Shown here: positions 52,710 through 64,000 of the stretch, piece by piece | Layout of the letters: each line of letters opens with the position of its first letter | How positions within the stretch are numbered: the first letter of the stretch is position 1 | Source: Acanthosepion pharaonis | Taxonomy: Eukaryota > Mollusca > Cephalopoda > Sepiida > Sepiidae | Assembly: GCA_903632075.3 (NCBI GenBank) | Contig: CAHIKZ030000807.1 | Location: forward strand, 1,890,001-1,954,000 | Direction: 5' to 3' | Length of the DNA stretch: 64,000 bases | Position numbers and translations under genes: made by a program | Notes under the pieces: generated by a model | What the model saw: only the letters and a program-made list of their open reading frames with translations | Databases searched by the model: none | Told to the model about the DNA's origin: nothing

Positions 52710-54830
52710 ACTTTTCATTAGGCCAATGTGTCCTTGGATTTAAGGGTTGCACTTTGTAGCAAACACATGTCAGAATACATGCAAAAGAGGCCCCAAGTGA
52801 CATGTAGACATGTGTCTTGAAGACAGTCATATCTGGGCTTCCCTGTTAGCAGCAAAACAGCTTGGCATATCTGCATCTTGTCCAGATCCGGGTCTTTGTC
52901 AACCATCTCATATCAATGAAAGCAACAGGAAAATCAGCAGTCTGCTTTTGTCAAAACTCGCTTTGTTATCATCATAGATTCAGGGTCTTGTAATGACATT
53001 CCCTTGGCACCTATTTTTCCAGAAGTGCCACTTGGCATATTTGCGACAGTGGCCTCACTTGTCATTATTCATTTTTTTATTTCCTTCTATTTCTCCCCTT
53101 TCTCTGCCTGTTCTTACCTGTTAGGTGTTTCCCCCAGCCTCAACACAGCCTTGTCTTACTCCTGGGGGAAAATGAAATAAAACCGATAAATAAAGTAAAG
53201 AAAAGTATAAGTAAAGAAGAAAAAAAGCAGAAAAAGAAATGAATTTTTCATATGACACAAGTTATAAAGAAACCAGAAAGTATTTTTGGACATATGAGTG
53301 ATTTTATGACCCCACTTCTGGAAAGGACAGAATCAATCTCTTTTCCACTTTCCAACAACATCGTTTAGACATGTTTTGGCAGCCTTACTTATGAAGCAAG
53401 TGATTTGGTTGTTCCAACTCAGCATAAAGCTGACTTGAGCTTGACCACTTTAACCATTATTATCCTTACTTACTTATGAAAAAAAAATAAAATGGACATA
53501 GCCAAGAGACATTGAGAACTTTGTTTCACTACAGTCACTATAAAAGCAATATTGAGTATATAGTGAACACACACCTTCACCTAAAATGCACACAAAAACA
53601 CAATCTTGTTAACTTCTACACTTTCCTACATTTTTCTGTCCTCTGTTAATGAGGATAAAGATTATAATTACTCCATTGTAATTGATATTATATTTGAAGC
53701 ATAACATAATTAATAACATCTGAATATTGGTGTTCTTCAAGGAATATTTGAAGCAGTTTGACAGATTTTAATGAAATCTGACAGTTTCATATAGTGAATA
53801 TTAAGATGTGACTGGATTTGGGGATCTCTATCTCTTTTTTTAGTTTAATGTGTGGGAGTCTTCATTTAAACTGAATGAATCAGATTATTTTATCTTATTT
53901 TTTTGTGCATTTTGTTCTACTGTGGAGTGGAATATAAATACTAAATGAAAGGTAGTAGAAAGGGTAGCAGGCAGCTTCTTTCATTGAGTAAATTTTTTTA
54001 TTTGTTTCATTTTATTTTATAATACAAATCTTTATTCAAACGGATGTGCACCATTGTAAGAATGAAGTTGAAGAGAAATGATTTTATTTTAGTGAAGAAA
54101 ATTAGTCGGAACACAAATAAAACTTTTTACAGGAAAATTCCAAACTGTCTTTGTTACTAGAAACAAAAACAAATAAAAAGATGAGAATGCTAGTTTGATT
54201 AAAATTCGCTAATGCAATATTATCTTATCTCAGATAAAGAAAAAGAAAAATTCTTAAAATATCTCAATATAAAAATGTTTTTTTGTTTTTTTTTTGCACT
54301 ATAAACAACAAAAATAAGGATGTTGGTCTGAACAAATTCTTCAAGTGTAATGACACCTTGTCCCAGAAAACAGAAACTCAAATAGTAATTTATTTATTTA
54401 ATCTGCTAAATAATGGATCATTGTGTTAGTGTGTGTGTGTTTCCTTTCTGTGACTGAGCTGTCCCTAGTTTCCTGAACCATCCTGGTGAGTATTGTATTT
54501 GTTCACATCAAAGTAACCCTTCTCCCAACTCCATATCCTATCTGTTTCCAAAAGACTCAGAATTTCATCAAGGAATGACTACAAAAAAGAATAAAAAAAA
54601 AAACACAAAATATCAAGCAGCCATTTTTGTTGATCTATAGTCATTGTTTGTTGTTTTGAAACAGAGAACAGAAATAACTTGTTATTTCTGTTGCAGAAAG
54701 TGTCCACCCAGGTAAATGCTTTCATTTACAATATAATTGTCAGTAGAGATCTTTTTTTAATTTTTTTTTTCTATCATCAATATACTCAACATAAAAAAAA
54801 TATTTAGGCATATGCATAAAAAGTGTTACT
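52710..54830. other. Unassigned 2.1-kb stretch
   Basis: No transposon, RNA gene or coding pattern recognised. 53,010-53,170 is locally less AT-rich ('ctggggga' and 'ttcccccagcctc' give a short hairpin). This is the longest run here without a repeat I can name. Confidence 0.5.
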
Positions 54831-55020
54831 ACTGATATATATATACATACATACACCTATACACAAACATGCATTTGTATCCTAACACATGCATAGATAT
54901 GGGAATAAAAGTTATTTCTGCTGTATATAGTGTCACACACCCATGCACACATTATCTGTATATTTGTAGCACATACATACAGATACAGAGTTGTAAATCT
55001 GTGTGGAGGTTTCAATACCA

Positions 55021-55035
55021 CACACACACAAACAC

Positions 55036-55091
<56 letters not shown>
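55021..55091. repeat. (CA)n(TA)n microsatellite
   Basis: CA-rich start, then about 27 TA units. Confidence 0.95.
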
Positions 55092-55095
<4 letters not shown>

Positions 55096-55288
55096 ATTAG
55101 TTAACATTCCTCAGATTTTTGACAAACAATAAGAAACATTGTATTTCACCAAAAATGCTTGACCAGAACAATTCTTGTAGGTAAAGTTTTTAAATCAATT
55201 CATCTTTATAATCAGTGCTATATCTCAAGAGATAGAGCATTATAAATTTGTAATAATAAGAATGAATATATTTTTAATTTATTATTTC

Positions 55289-55293
<5 letters not shown>

Positions 55294-55340
<47 letters not shown>

Positions 55341-56175
55341 TGTGTATTTAGGCAGCAATACCTCATTTATATGTGTTTCGTTAAAGACGATAGACAAACT
55401 ACTGTGATTAAGCTTTTTATTTAATTTTTCTTGTGTTCGAATGAGTGTTTTCTTTTCTGGACTCAGAGTGTGTAGAAACTGTCTAAATATTCTGTAATTC
55501 TGAGTGCTTTCAGCTATACTTTTAGCCATTATGAAGGATGATTTTATTTTTAATTTTTAACTGGTTGTATAGGTTGTGTATATGTATCTAGAGTTACAGG
55601 AATGTTTTATTTTTTGAGCATAGCACATTGTGACTGTGTTCATAGTTAATATTATTGAGTGTTGGCTTTTACTTATGTATTATTTAAAAAATTTTTTACA
55701 TGTGGATGAAGTTATTATGCTTTTATTTTCTACTAGTATGTTTCGGATGGAGTCTGGTAAGTTTGTGTGTGTGTTTAAATGGGTTTGATGGAGCTGTTGG
55801 TCAGATAGGTATAATTAAGTCATCTGGATAAGCATGTAGTAGTGTGATCAATGTAATTATTTATGAGGTCGGTGTGATAAGGAACACAGTTCCTTAAGAG
55901 GAATTTGAATTCATAAATAATGTTTGTTCTTTGTAGTTTTTGACTTTGTGGGTGTGTTATTATTTTTGATGTTATGGTTATCTTTTTAAAATTTTTTGTA
56001 GTAGATAATTTAATTTTTATGTTCAGGTCAGCTGGGGTAGTGCATTTCTTTACATGGCCTGGTGATTGCATTTATCATGAAACAGCCTCTGAGTGTTGAC
56101 TTCACTGTCCACTTTTATTTTTATATATGCTCTATCCCTGATATTGAGCACTTTAACATATAAACATACCATACT

Positions 56176-56223
<48 letters not shown>
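55294..56223 (-). mobile_element. Penelope-like element, copy 4, (TA)n at both ends
   Basis: Minus orientation. (TA)n at 56,195-56,223 after ATCT repeats, then the 5' block 'aaagtgctcaatatcaggga', joined directly to 'HVKKCTTPADLNIKIKLSTT' and the GIY-YIG frame (55,820-56,071: 'IYEFKFLLRNCVPYHTDLIN', 'NYIDHTTTCLSR'). 'ILVENKSI'-type and 'NINYEHSHNVL'-type text follows, then the 3' tail frame (55,287-55,529: 'MAKSIAESTQNYRIFRQFLH', 'LSPEKKTLIRTQEKLNKKL') and (TA)n at 55,294-55,336. The entire RT is deleted between the 5' block and the endonuclease. Confidence 0.9.
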
Positions 56224-56226
<3 letters not shown>

Positions 56227-56447
56227 AAAAGTCTTAAACACTAATATTCCATGGTCATAATTTATTCCATTGGAATCGTAAATACAATACAATCCATGTA
56301 TATATATTTATATATTTTGTACAATTCCAGTGGATTATTTATTTTTCAACAATCTCTTTATTTGTGAATGAACTTAGTTTATTGGTGAATATCAAGCAGA
56401 AAGACTAAAAATTTTACAGGGAAATTTCAAATCCAATTGATCTACAT

Positions 56448-56458
<11 letters not shown>

Positions 56459-56519
<61 letters not shown>
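56459..56519. repeat. (TA)n microsatellite, ~30 units
   Basis: Perfect array immediately 3' of a LINE-A copy (minus strand). Confidence 0.97.
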
Positions 56520-56521
<2 letters not shown>

Positions 56522-56524
56522 CAG

Positions 56525-57115
56525 TAAGTTTCATCCTGTACAAGTCTTTGGGGCTATACAAGGTAGAAGGTTACATAAAGTTATCAGCGAAATATCCTCT
56601 TGAGAGTTTATTCCACAGGGCAGCAATTCACAGGAGGAAGCCATTTGAGTGGATCTTACTTCTTACCAATGGAACACAGAGAGAATGTGGGTGCTACAAT
56701 GTAAGTGGCATGGTTGGTCCTTGCCATTAAAGTTAGGCCTGGTGGAACCAAGGAATATAGTTCTTCTGAGTACTTTCTGTGAAAGTAGTGATAGAGCAGT
56801 AAGAGGCTTGTCACAATCCACCTGTAAGAGAGAGGTGGAAAGTAATTTGTCACTCACAAGGAGATGCTTTTTGACTCTGTCAAGGCTAGAAAGTGCAGTC
56901 TGTGCAGCTTCCACCTAGATATGACTACAGTAATCTGTTCTCAGCCTGATCTGGCTCTTGTTGTAAAGGTAGAGGATAGCACATGGAGCCTGGTACTTAC
57001 TGGAGCAGTAGAGGGAGCTGACCATTTTACATGTGAGTTTAAAGCCCAATAGTCTCTCAAGGCATGGTGCCTCTCCATATATAAGGTGCGATAGGTAAAT
57101 TGTCGTCATTTTATA
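56525..57115 (-). mobile_element. LINE-A C-terminal fragment, minus strand
   Basis: From 57,115 downward: 'GEAPCLERLLGFKLTCKMVS', 'SLYCSSKYQAPCAILYLYNK', 'SQIRLRTDYCSHI', then the frame 56,663-56,914 'EAAQTALSSLDRVKKHLLVS' and 'GSTRPNFNGKDQPCHLHCS', and the terminal segment near 56,600. Three frames cover it, so there are at least two frameshifts. The family end ('gtacaggatgaaacttactg') meets the TA array. Confidence 0.85.
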
Positions 57116-57184
57116 TTATTAATTTTGACCATGCACATTTGTTTTTGATTTTGTCGCCTGTACAGTATAGTGGGGTCAGTTGGG

Positions 57185-57945
57185 CAAAGTCTGTGAGAAA
57201 AAGAGCACCATGATGCAATTCACTCTGCTAGAAATTTGGAAACTACATGCTGTACTGCTTGACATTTGCCCCAGATTGCACAAATATGAACATTTCAGAG
57301 TGTTATGGTATCAATCTCAGGAGAGTGCAGAGGATTCAGAAACAACTGGGTATGTCTAATGGTGATTATGAAGGTGTTTGGAGAGATCACATGTGATTGC
57401 GACATTATGCCTCAATTCATCTTCTCAGAGGACCTCAGACTCAACACAGAGGCCTACATTAAGTGCTTTGAGGAGGTAGTGATGCCCTGGGTCAAGAGGG
57501 TGGCTGCTGGAATACCCTATGTCTGGTAACAGGACTGTGCACCATGCCACACAAGCAGGAGATCCTAGTGATGGCTGTTAGACAATTTCTGCGACCACAT
57601 CACCCTTTAAACTCGGCCACCTAACTCTCCAGACTGCAACACCCTTGATTATTATGTATGGGAGGTAACTGGGTGAGAGACCAACAAAACTCCTTGTAAC
57701 ACCAAAGATGGACTGAAGGCAAGCATTGTGGCAGCATTCACCAACTTAATCAAGGAGATAATCCAGGAGAGTTGCATCTGGAGGTTGCGCTTGAAGCCAA
57801 TGGGTATTTTATTGAATAAATTTAGTATTTCAAGATATTTTTGTGTAATTTTGGTAAATCTATCAGTTAAAATGAGATATCAGTGTTATTTTAATATTTT
57901 TTTTCATAATTTAGACAGCAATTTATCCATCGCAGCCAGTATTTG
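57185..57945 (+). pseudogene. D37D-type (ITmD37D/maT-like) transposase pseudogene
   Basis: Codes for the C-terminal half of a Tc1/mariner-superfamily transposase. The frame 57,305-57,529 has 'SEDLRLNTEAYIKCFEEVVM' and 'PWVKRVAAGIPYVW'. After a stop it reads QDCAPCHTSRRS (second Asp), 'LLDNFCDH' and 'RPPNSPDCNTLDYYVWE' (third Asp), with 37 residues between the two Asp, hence D37D. 57,728 onward gives 'MAAFTNLIKEIIQESCIWRL' and ends 'ANGYFIE'. At least four stops. The 3' flank to 57,945 ('tttatccatcgcagccag') matches the copy at 12.5 kb. Confidence 0.87.
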
Positions 57946-57949
57946 TGGG

Positions 57950-58059
<110 letters not shown>

Positions 58060-58244
58060 GCTGTGTTGATCAATATATCTGATAGGTTCATTTTGGAGTA
58101 TCATTTTTAGTGTAAATGTTTTATATATATATTTATGTATGTATATATAAAGAGGGAGAAAGAGAGATAAAGAAACTTTCTATAAGCAAAGGAAGGGTTC
58201 GTTTTGGTGTATGATTTGGTACTGTTCATTTTAAATAAACTTTC

Positions 58245-58308
<64 letters not shown>

Positions 58309-58420
58309 CATGTGTGTATGTATAACTATAGTGTCTATCAGCATAACTGAAGAGTTTATTTTGAAGTACTTTTCATACTACTTGTTTATTTTAAATATAT
58401 ATTTTTATGCTATACATAAA
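58060..58420 (+). repeat. ~130-bp unit in about three diverged tandem copies
   Basis: 'ggttcattttggagtatcat', 'ggttcgttttggtgtatgat' and 'agtttattttgaagtacttt' start successive units near 58,085, 58,197 and 58,350, each ending in an AT-rich or TA-repeat segment. A (TA)n array at 58,251-58,305 lies between the second and third. Confidence 0.65.
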
Positions 58421-58819
58421 AATGTATATTTATGATTGTACACACTTAAATTATTTGTGTAAAAATGTATCTCTTCATGTATATGTTTCTTTTTCAGCTG
58501 CTTATTTTATGTATATAATACATACCTTGATGTGTGTACATTCATACACGGTTCTGTGCTTCTTGTTTGCGTATGTGTATACCCGCCTATCTCTGTTTTT
58601 TTTATATCAGTGTTGGATTGGAATATGGATGCGTATGTTGTGCAAGACTTCTTCACTTCATTTTCTGCATTGTTATGCTTGTACAAAGCAACGTTTTCTT
58701 TTGGCAATGAAAAGCCGTTTTCTTTCTTGCCAACAAATTCCTCTGTGTTTGATGCATTCTGATTCTACCTCGACTGTTCACATTTTGAACAATATGCAGC
58801 AATTGTGATTACATAGACC

Positions 58820-60420
58820 TTGTCTTTCTCTGTCTCTTACTCATCACAAATCTAAATCTTCTCTCTTTATTTCATTTATCTTATTTTTCTTCCTTACTCT
58901 TTTCTTTCTGTTCTTTCTTTTCATCTCATTATTATTCTCTTTGTCCCTTTCTCTCTCATATGTTTTATCTTTTTTATCCCTATTTTTCAATTCTCTCCAT
59001 TTACCTTTTCTTTTCTTCCTTACTCTTTTCTTTCTGTTCTTTCACTTCATCTCATTATTATTCTTTCTATCTCTTTTCCTCCCATATTTTTCTTTTTTCC
59101 TATTTCTTCATTTCTCTTTCTTCATTTAGCTTTTCTTTTTTTTCTTTACTCTTTTTTTTCTTTACTCTTTTCTTTACTCTTTTCTTTCTCTTCATCACAC
59201 TGTTCTTCTCTCTATTCTTTTCTTTTTCTTTTCTCTCTGATATTTCTTCATTTCCCTATTTCTTGAATTCCCTCTATTCATTTACCTTTTCTTTTCTCCT
59301 TTTTTCTTTCTTTCTCTTTATCACACTATTCTTCTCTTTGTCTCTGTCTTCTCACTGACATGTTGTTTTCTTCTTTTCACTCTTTCTTCAGTTCTATCTA
59401 TTCATTTACCTTTTCTTTTTTCTTTAATCTTTTTTTTCTGTCCTTTCTCTACATCACACTGCTCTTCTCTCTGCCATTTTCTTTTTCTTCTCTCCATGAT
59501 ATTTCTTCTCCCTATTTTTTAACTCTATTCATTTATTTCTTCTTTCCTTTTTTCTTTTTCATCACACTATTCTTCTCTCTGTCTCTTTCTTTTTCTCTTC
59601 TTGCTGATATGTTTTTTCTTCTTTTTTCTAATTCTTCAATTTTCTCTACTTACATACTATTACTTTTCCTTTCTCTTTTCTTTCTCTTCATCAAATTATT
59701 CTTCTGTCTCTTTCTTTTTCCCTTCTCACTGATTTGTTTTTTTTTCATTTTCCTAATTCTTCAGTTCTTTCTCTTCATTTACCTTTTGTTTTCTTTTTTC
59801 TTTTCTTTCAATTCTTTTTCTTCGTCACATTATTCTTCTGTCGTCCCCTGTCTCTCCCATGTTTCAATTCTCTCTATTGATTTACCTTTACTTTTCTTTT
59901 TAGATCTTTTCTCATTGATTAAAATATGATTCTTATTTATTTTATTTCTTTTTTCCTATCTTTTACTAATTGATTTCTTTTATTCATTCTTTCTTCATCT
60001 TTTTTCTTTTCTAATTTTACTTCATTTTTTCTCCTTGCTATTGTTTTTTTCTTTCATCTCTTTTTTTCCCCATTCTTTTCCTTTATTCTGTTACTCCTTG
60101 TCAATCCTTTCCCTTCTCTCTCTTCTTTTTAATAATTGTTTAAATGATTACACTCATTTTATTTTTATTTCATATGTTTTTTTTTTCAGTTTTCTGTCAG
60201 CGTTTTCTTCCTCAGTTTTCAAAGTTTTATTATCTTTCACATTTTTTCTTTTATATTCCTTTACTTTTTCTTTATATTGATGTTTCTCCTTCATTTTCTT
60301 TTTTTACCTTTTTTTATTCTGTTTCTTCTCCATTTTATTCTTCTCCCTTTTTTACCCCTTTTGTAGCCATTTTCTGTTATAAATGTAATATGTTTAAATA
60401 TTCTCTGCCCAGTTCTGTTT
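58820..60420 (+). repeat. 1.6-kb pyrimidine-rich region with ~129-bp array
   Basis: C/T-dominated plus strand. A unit anchored by 'catcacactRttcttctctc' recurs near 58,920, 59,046, 59,190, 59,318, 59,450, 59,558, 59,687 and 59,820 (spacing 108-144, mean near 129). Frames of up to 189 Phe/Ser/Leu-rich codons are compositional artefacts. Confidence 0.9.
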
Positions 60421-60429
60421 GTTAGTTCA

Positions 60430-61088
60430 GTTTCCTGGATGGAATTTATGCTGGGATTTTCATTAATTTTTGCAATAAAGACGTATTAGCATTTTCATTT
60501 TTTTTTTTCTTAGTTATTAATTTCTCTCACCATGTTGGTGATGAATGATTTAAAACTACTAGACTACATAAAGGTATTTTTATTCCTCCTACAAAATCAA
60601 CCAGAATCATTCTTCTGATAAACTACATCTTCTTTCGTCGAGGTCTATCAGAAATATTTCCATTCTTTCATCAACTCTTTATTGCAAAAATGTCTGCCTC
60701 CTTGAATCCTGTTGTTTTATTTTATTCTCTATTTCTTTCCCTCTCAGTAACCTCTTGCACTCTCATGGCTGTTATTTTATTGTTTGGGTGTGGAATTATT
60801 TTTTTTTTTAAATTTAATAATCCTAGCTCTGATAAAATGTCTTAAACACTGCTTGGTTGGGTTTTCTTGTAATTTGAATTTTAAAGTATCTGAACTGACA
60901 ACTGGGATGTTCAGGTAGTATAAAAGTGGAATTGGCATGACAAGATGTAATTCTAGCCTCATTCGCTGCATTCATTTTTACACTAATACCTGATCAAGCA
61001 ATGTTGAATAGTGCCTAATAAACGTAAATTTTTCTCAAACTCTTAAAGCATTCATATCTGGTCAGTTTTTTATCCTAACATAAATAAA

Positions 61089-61090
<2 letters not shown>
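60430..61090. other. Unassigned stretch
   Basis: No recognised repeat or coding signal. Confidence 0.4.

Positions 61091-61091
<1 letters not shown>

Positions 61092-61155
<64 letters not shown>
61092..61155. repeat. (TA)n microsatellite, ~32 units
   Basis: Perfect array. Confidence 0.97.
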
Positions 61156-61158
<3 letters not shown>

Positions 61159-61159
61159 T

Positions 61160-61620
61160 CACACCCAATACAACAATGTCGCAAAAAGCACCCATCTTAG
61201 GCACACCAAATATCTTGGGTAAAGTGATTGCCGTTTGAGGTCTTGCAACTTGACAGTTACTTAAAATTATTTCAAGTGTTTGAAACCATCACCATGTAGA
61301 TTTCAATAATAATAATAATATTCAGTAAGCAATTACAGAATAGTTGAAATGCTAATGTATCTTTTAAGATGTTTTGATGTAAAACTCTTGAATCAGTCAA
61401 CCATATAAGTCACTTAAACTTTTCTTGATTTATTAAGTATCATAGCTCTAGTTCTCTATTGAGTGCTTTTTGGTGGAAATTCTGCTGGTCTGAAAAATTA
61501 TGTTAAATTTTCATAATTTTCACATATGTTTTTTTCAGTTATATAATAGTTGGCAGCCATTTATCTCACAAAATAAATGTAATGCTCTGTTTGGTCAAAA
61601 TTCAGTCCTTTGATGATGAA
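61160..61620. other. Unassigned stretch
   Basis: Only a short (AAT)n near 61,305-61,320 stands out. Confidence 0.4.
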
Positions 61621-61759
61621 ACTAAAGTGTCCTACCTTGGGTGCAGGCCTTGGTGATGGTAGATGAAGGCCATGCTTTGCCAAGACTGCCCCTTTTGGCC
61701 ATAACAGCAAGATCCAAGGGAATACAGGGCATTACATTTGGGGCCAGCTTGGTCCAGCT

Positions 61760-62130
61760 GCTGGGGTTGCTGGAAAATTGTCGGTGTTGATGGCCCTCAG
61801 TTTTCATGGCTCCACTTTGGGTTTTCACCACCAGACTTAGTAGCATCCTTGGACATCCATCTCTTTGGTCCAATGAAAGAGGGACAAATGTTATGGTGAT
61901 GAAGAAATTGAATCTGCTGTAAGGAACAATCTACATCAGCAGCCAGCTGAGTTTTACAAAGCTGAGATGCATGCTCTTATTTGTATGATGGAATAATGAC
62001 ATTGAAATAGGTGGGGACTATGTCTAGAAGTAGGGATGTGGACCTGTGATGTATAGCTATATTTTGATATATGATATGCTTGATATTGTTCCTTGTTTCT
62101 ATATAATAAAACTAATAGTGTTACTTTTTG
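61760..62130 (+). pseudogene. mariner transposase C-terminal remnant, copy 1
   Basis: The plus strand reads 'GFSPPDLVASLDIHLFGPMK' and 'EG' (family text 'YSPDLAPSDFHLFGPMKEG', third Asp kept). Broken frames then follow with 'QPAEFYKAEMHALI' and 'IEIGGDYV', then a 3' flank ending 'tgttactttttgactcacc', which resembles a mariner terminus. The region 61,620-61,760 in front is less AT-rich, but I cannot assign it. Confidence 0.7.
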
Positions 62131-62144
62131 ACTCACCATAATGT

Positions 62145-62395
62145 TTGCACCCCAATGCCTCTTTCATTGGACCAAAGAGATGGAAGTCTGAGGCTACTAA
62201 GTCAGATGGTGATGAAAAAGTGAAAACTGCTGTAAGGAATTGGCCTGCTGAGTTTTACGAAGCTGGTATTCATAGGTGGAACAATACCATTGAAAGGGCT
62301 ATGTTGAGAAGTAGGGAGGTGAAGCTGTGATGTATAGCTTTATCTTGATGTATGACATGTTTGATTGTGTTCCTTATTTTTTATATAATAAAACA
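62145..62395 (+). pseudogene. mariner transposase C-terminal remnant, copy 2
   Basis: The frame reads 'SDGDEKVKTAVRNWPAEFYE' and 'AGIHRWNNTIERAM', followed by the same 3' flank as copy 1 ('gtgatgtatagctttatctt'). Its first ~30 bases (62,157-62,186) are the reverse complement of 61,852-61,881 in copy 1, so the junction is inverted. Confidence 0.7.
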
Positions 62396-62404
62396 ATATC
62401 TGTC

Positions 62405-62865
62405 CACATTTTTTAAATGAGGTATTGTAACTATTTACACTATTTACATTGTTCAGACTGTTTTCCTCATCTTTATAGCCATATTTAAGATGATTCAGCC
62501 ATTGTATGTTCTGACCTTCACCAGGTGATATATGTTGGAATTTCAAACCAAACCCTTTTGTGGAACTTTCTTGAAATATTTATTTATCTGTTTAATTCCC
62601 ACATGGCCCAGTGGATAAAAGCATTGGTTGAGTAATCCAAAAAGTGACTTGATCCAAAGAGTTGTGAGTTCAATACCTGGCCACACCATAAGCAAGAAAA
62701 ACTTGAAGTGTTGAGTTACTAAAGCAAATTAACTGACACTGAGATATCCAAAAAGGGCATGGCATGTGGAATTAGAACAATCCATCCCCATGGACTAAAT
62801 AAAGGATTTGTTTAAAATTCCGACATATATCACCTAAAGAAAATTGGCATGTACAAACTTCACAA
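62405..62865 (-). mobile_element. Self-complementary retroposon, partial copy with the best tRNA-like unit
   Basis: The left end carries the tail in reverse ('aaatgaggtattgtaactat'), so the element is in minus orientation. After the left arm comes the tRNA-like unit on the plus strand (about 62,597-62,690: 'catggcccagtggataaaag', 'gttgtgagttcaatacctgg'), then the body 'gtggaattagaacaatc' and right-arm start 'atggactaaataaaggattt'. It is cut at about 62,865, where LINE-A begins. Confidence 0.75.
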
Positions 62866-63145
62866 CTAGGACCCAGCAGACCACTTACATAGTAGGGAAC
62901 CATCAACATTTTCTCCATATTCTACTGGTGAGAAGTTCCACTCAAACACCTTCTTACCACGAACTACTGCCCTGTGGAACAGACTCCCAAGAGGATGTTT
63001 CTTCAATCACTAAAATCTTAACCTGTTCAAGTCTAGAGTCAACCATTATGTTCCCCTCCTGTCCATATAAACTATCCCTTGTCATAACCCTCTACTTTGA
63101 ATGGCCCCTGGGCCTTGTACAGATTGAACTTTACTGTAAAAAAGA
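62866..63145 (+). mobile_element. LINE-A C-terminal fragment, plus strand
   Basis: Reads 'DPADHLH', 'REPSTFSPYSTGEKFHSNTF', 'LPRTTALWNRLPRGCFFNH' and 'NLNLFKSRVNHY', with one base missing around 63,010. It ends in 'gccttgtacagattgaactt'. 'FPRTAALWNRLP' is the C-terminal signature of this LINE group. Confidence 0.85.
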
Positions 63146-63149
63146 AAAA

Positions 63150-63415
63150 AATATGGCAATGAAGATGACTATATATAATAAAACAAATTGCATTACTCTT
63201 TGACTCCCCTCCCTGTAATAACCAGTAGAAGTTGTTTTTTTCTCAAATCTGTGAAAATTATTAACAAATTTAATAATCATAAACATTTTATGCTATTAAT
63301 TCATTAAACAAACATTATTTAAACAGTGAACTTTTTCCCAATCAAAAAACAAAATATTTAAAACTACTCTTTTTAACTGCAAGAATGTTTTGCATTTATA
63401 ACTTTTTTTGACTAA
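63150..63415. other. Unassigned AT-rich stretch
   Basis: Nothing recognised. Confidence 0.4.
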
Positions 63416-64000
63416 AAGACTGTTTTTCTTTTATTTTTTAAGTTCTCTTCCATCTTTGTTTCCTTTTGTTTTGTTCTCTTCCATTTTAATCTCACTTCTA
63501 TTTCTCTCCTCTTTATTTCCCTCAAACTTTTCACTTTTCCTCTATTCTGTCTCTGTCACTTTCTCATCTCTACTCTCTTTACATCTTTTCTTTCTCTTCT
63601 CTTTGTGCATCTCTTAGCTTTTCTCTTTCTCTTCTTCTTTTCTCTTTGCATTTTGTTAATCTTTTCTTTTGTCTTTTCTTCTTTCTGCAAGTATCTTCTC
63701 TCCTTCTAATCTGCTTTTATATCTCTCTGACTGCCTCTCCCAATTTTTCTTTCCTTTACCTTTGTGCTTCTCTTTTAACATTTCTCTTTCTCCTCTTCAC
63801 TTCTTTTATCAATGTTTCTTTTGTTTTTCCAACTCTTCTTCTTTCTGTTTCTCTTGATTTCTTTTGTCTTTCCTTCTTTCTACAAGTATCTCTTCTCCTT
63901 GTCATCTCTTTTCATATCTTTCTGCAAGCCTCTCCCTCTACACTCCTTAATCTTTCTATTCTATTTATTCTCTGCTGGAGTGGTTTGCCTTTTCGATTGA
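63416..64000 (+). repeat. Pyrimidine-rich tract running off the window
   Basis: C/T-rich plus strand to about 63,960. Words such as 'tttctctttctcttcttctt' recur irregularly; no clear period. Its Phe/Ser/Leu-rich frames are compositional. Confidence 0.8.

Noticed and set aside
58941..60425. Phe-rich open frames up to 189 codons in the pyrimidine tract
   Set aside because: The same compositional effect on the plus strand; all three frames are open in parts.

Overview
The window looks like intergenic or intronic DNA from a large, AT-rich, repeat-dense animal genome. The repeat mix points to a mollusc, most likely a cephalopod such as an octopus: tRNA-derived SINEs, CR1/jockey-type and RTE-type LINEs, Penelope-like elements with GIY-YIG tails, Tc1/mariner elements, Helitrons, and very long (TA)n arrays. 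This is an inference from element families; nothing in the window names the species. I found no protein-coding host gene, rRNA or intact tRNA that I can support. Nearly every open frame is a transposon remnant, a translated microsatellite, or low-complexity purine/pyrimidine DNA.

Layout. 0-13 kb: LINE fragments, a 1.6-kb Tc1 element with target duplication, a SINE with an 11-bp target duplication, a short mariner derivative, decayed RTE LINE pieces, two tandem mariner remnants and a self-complementary SINE-like retroposon. 13-26 kb: purine-rich DNA, an exactly bounded Helitron, a hAT-like element carrying a mariner and a retroposon inside it, then more LINE pieces. 26-29 kb: about 3 kb of purine-rich tandem arrays. 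29-36 kb: a 350-bp inverted repeat pair, a decayed Tc1 element next to a LINE, and a mariner tail. 36-46 kb: mostly unrecognised AT-rich DNA, a 740-bp foldback, and a Penelope cluster containing a young Tc1 element inserted in a TA array. 46-49 kb: the best-preserved LINE and a 59-bp tandem array. 49-58 kb: two more Penelope copies between microsatellites, LINE pieces and a D37D transposase remnant. 58-64 kb: two pyrimidine-rich stretches, with mariner and LINE tails between them.

The elements do not form a functional system. The most informative signals are structural: nested insertions that give relative ages, a retroposon whose two ends are inverted copies of each other yet which carries LINE-like target duplications, consistent contact between Penelope ends and (TA)n arrays, and several local hairpins that look like template-switch events. 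Boundaries and counts were read by eye. Repeat limits without a stated target duplication are approximate to tens of bases.
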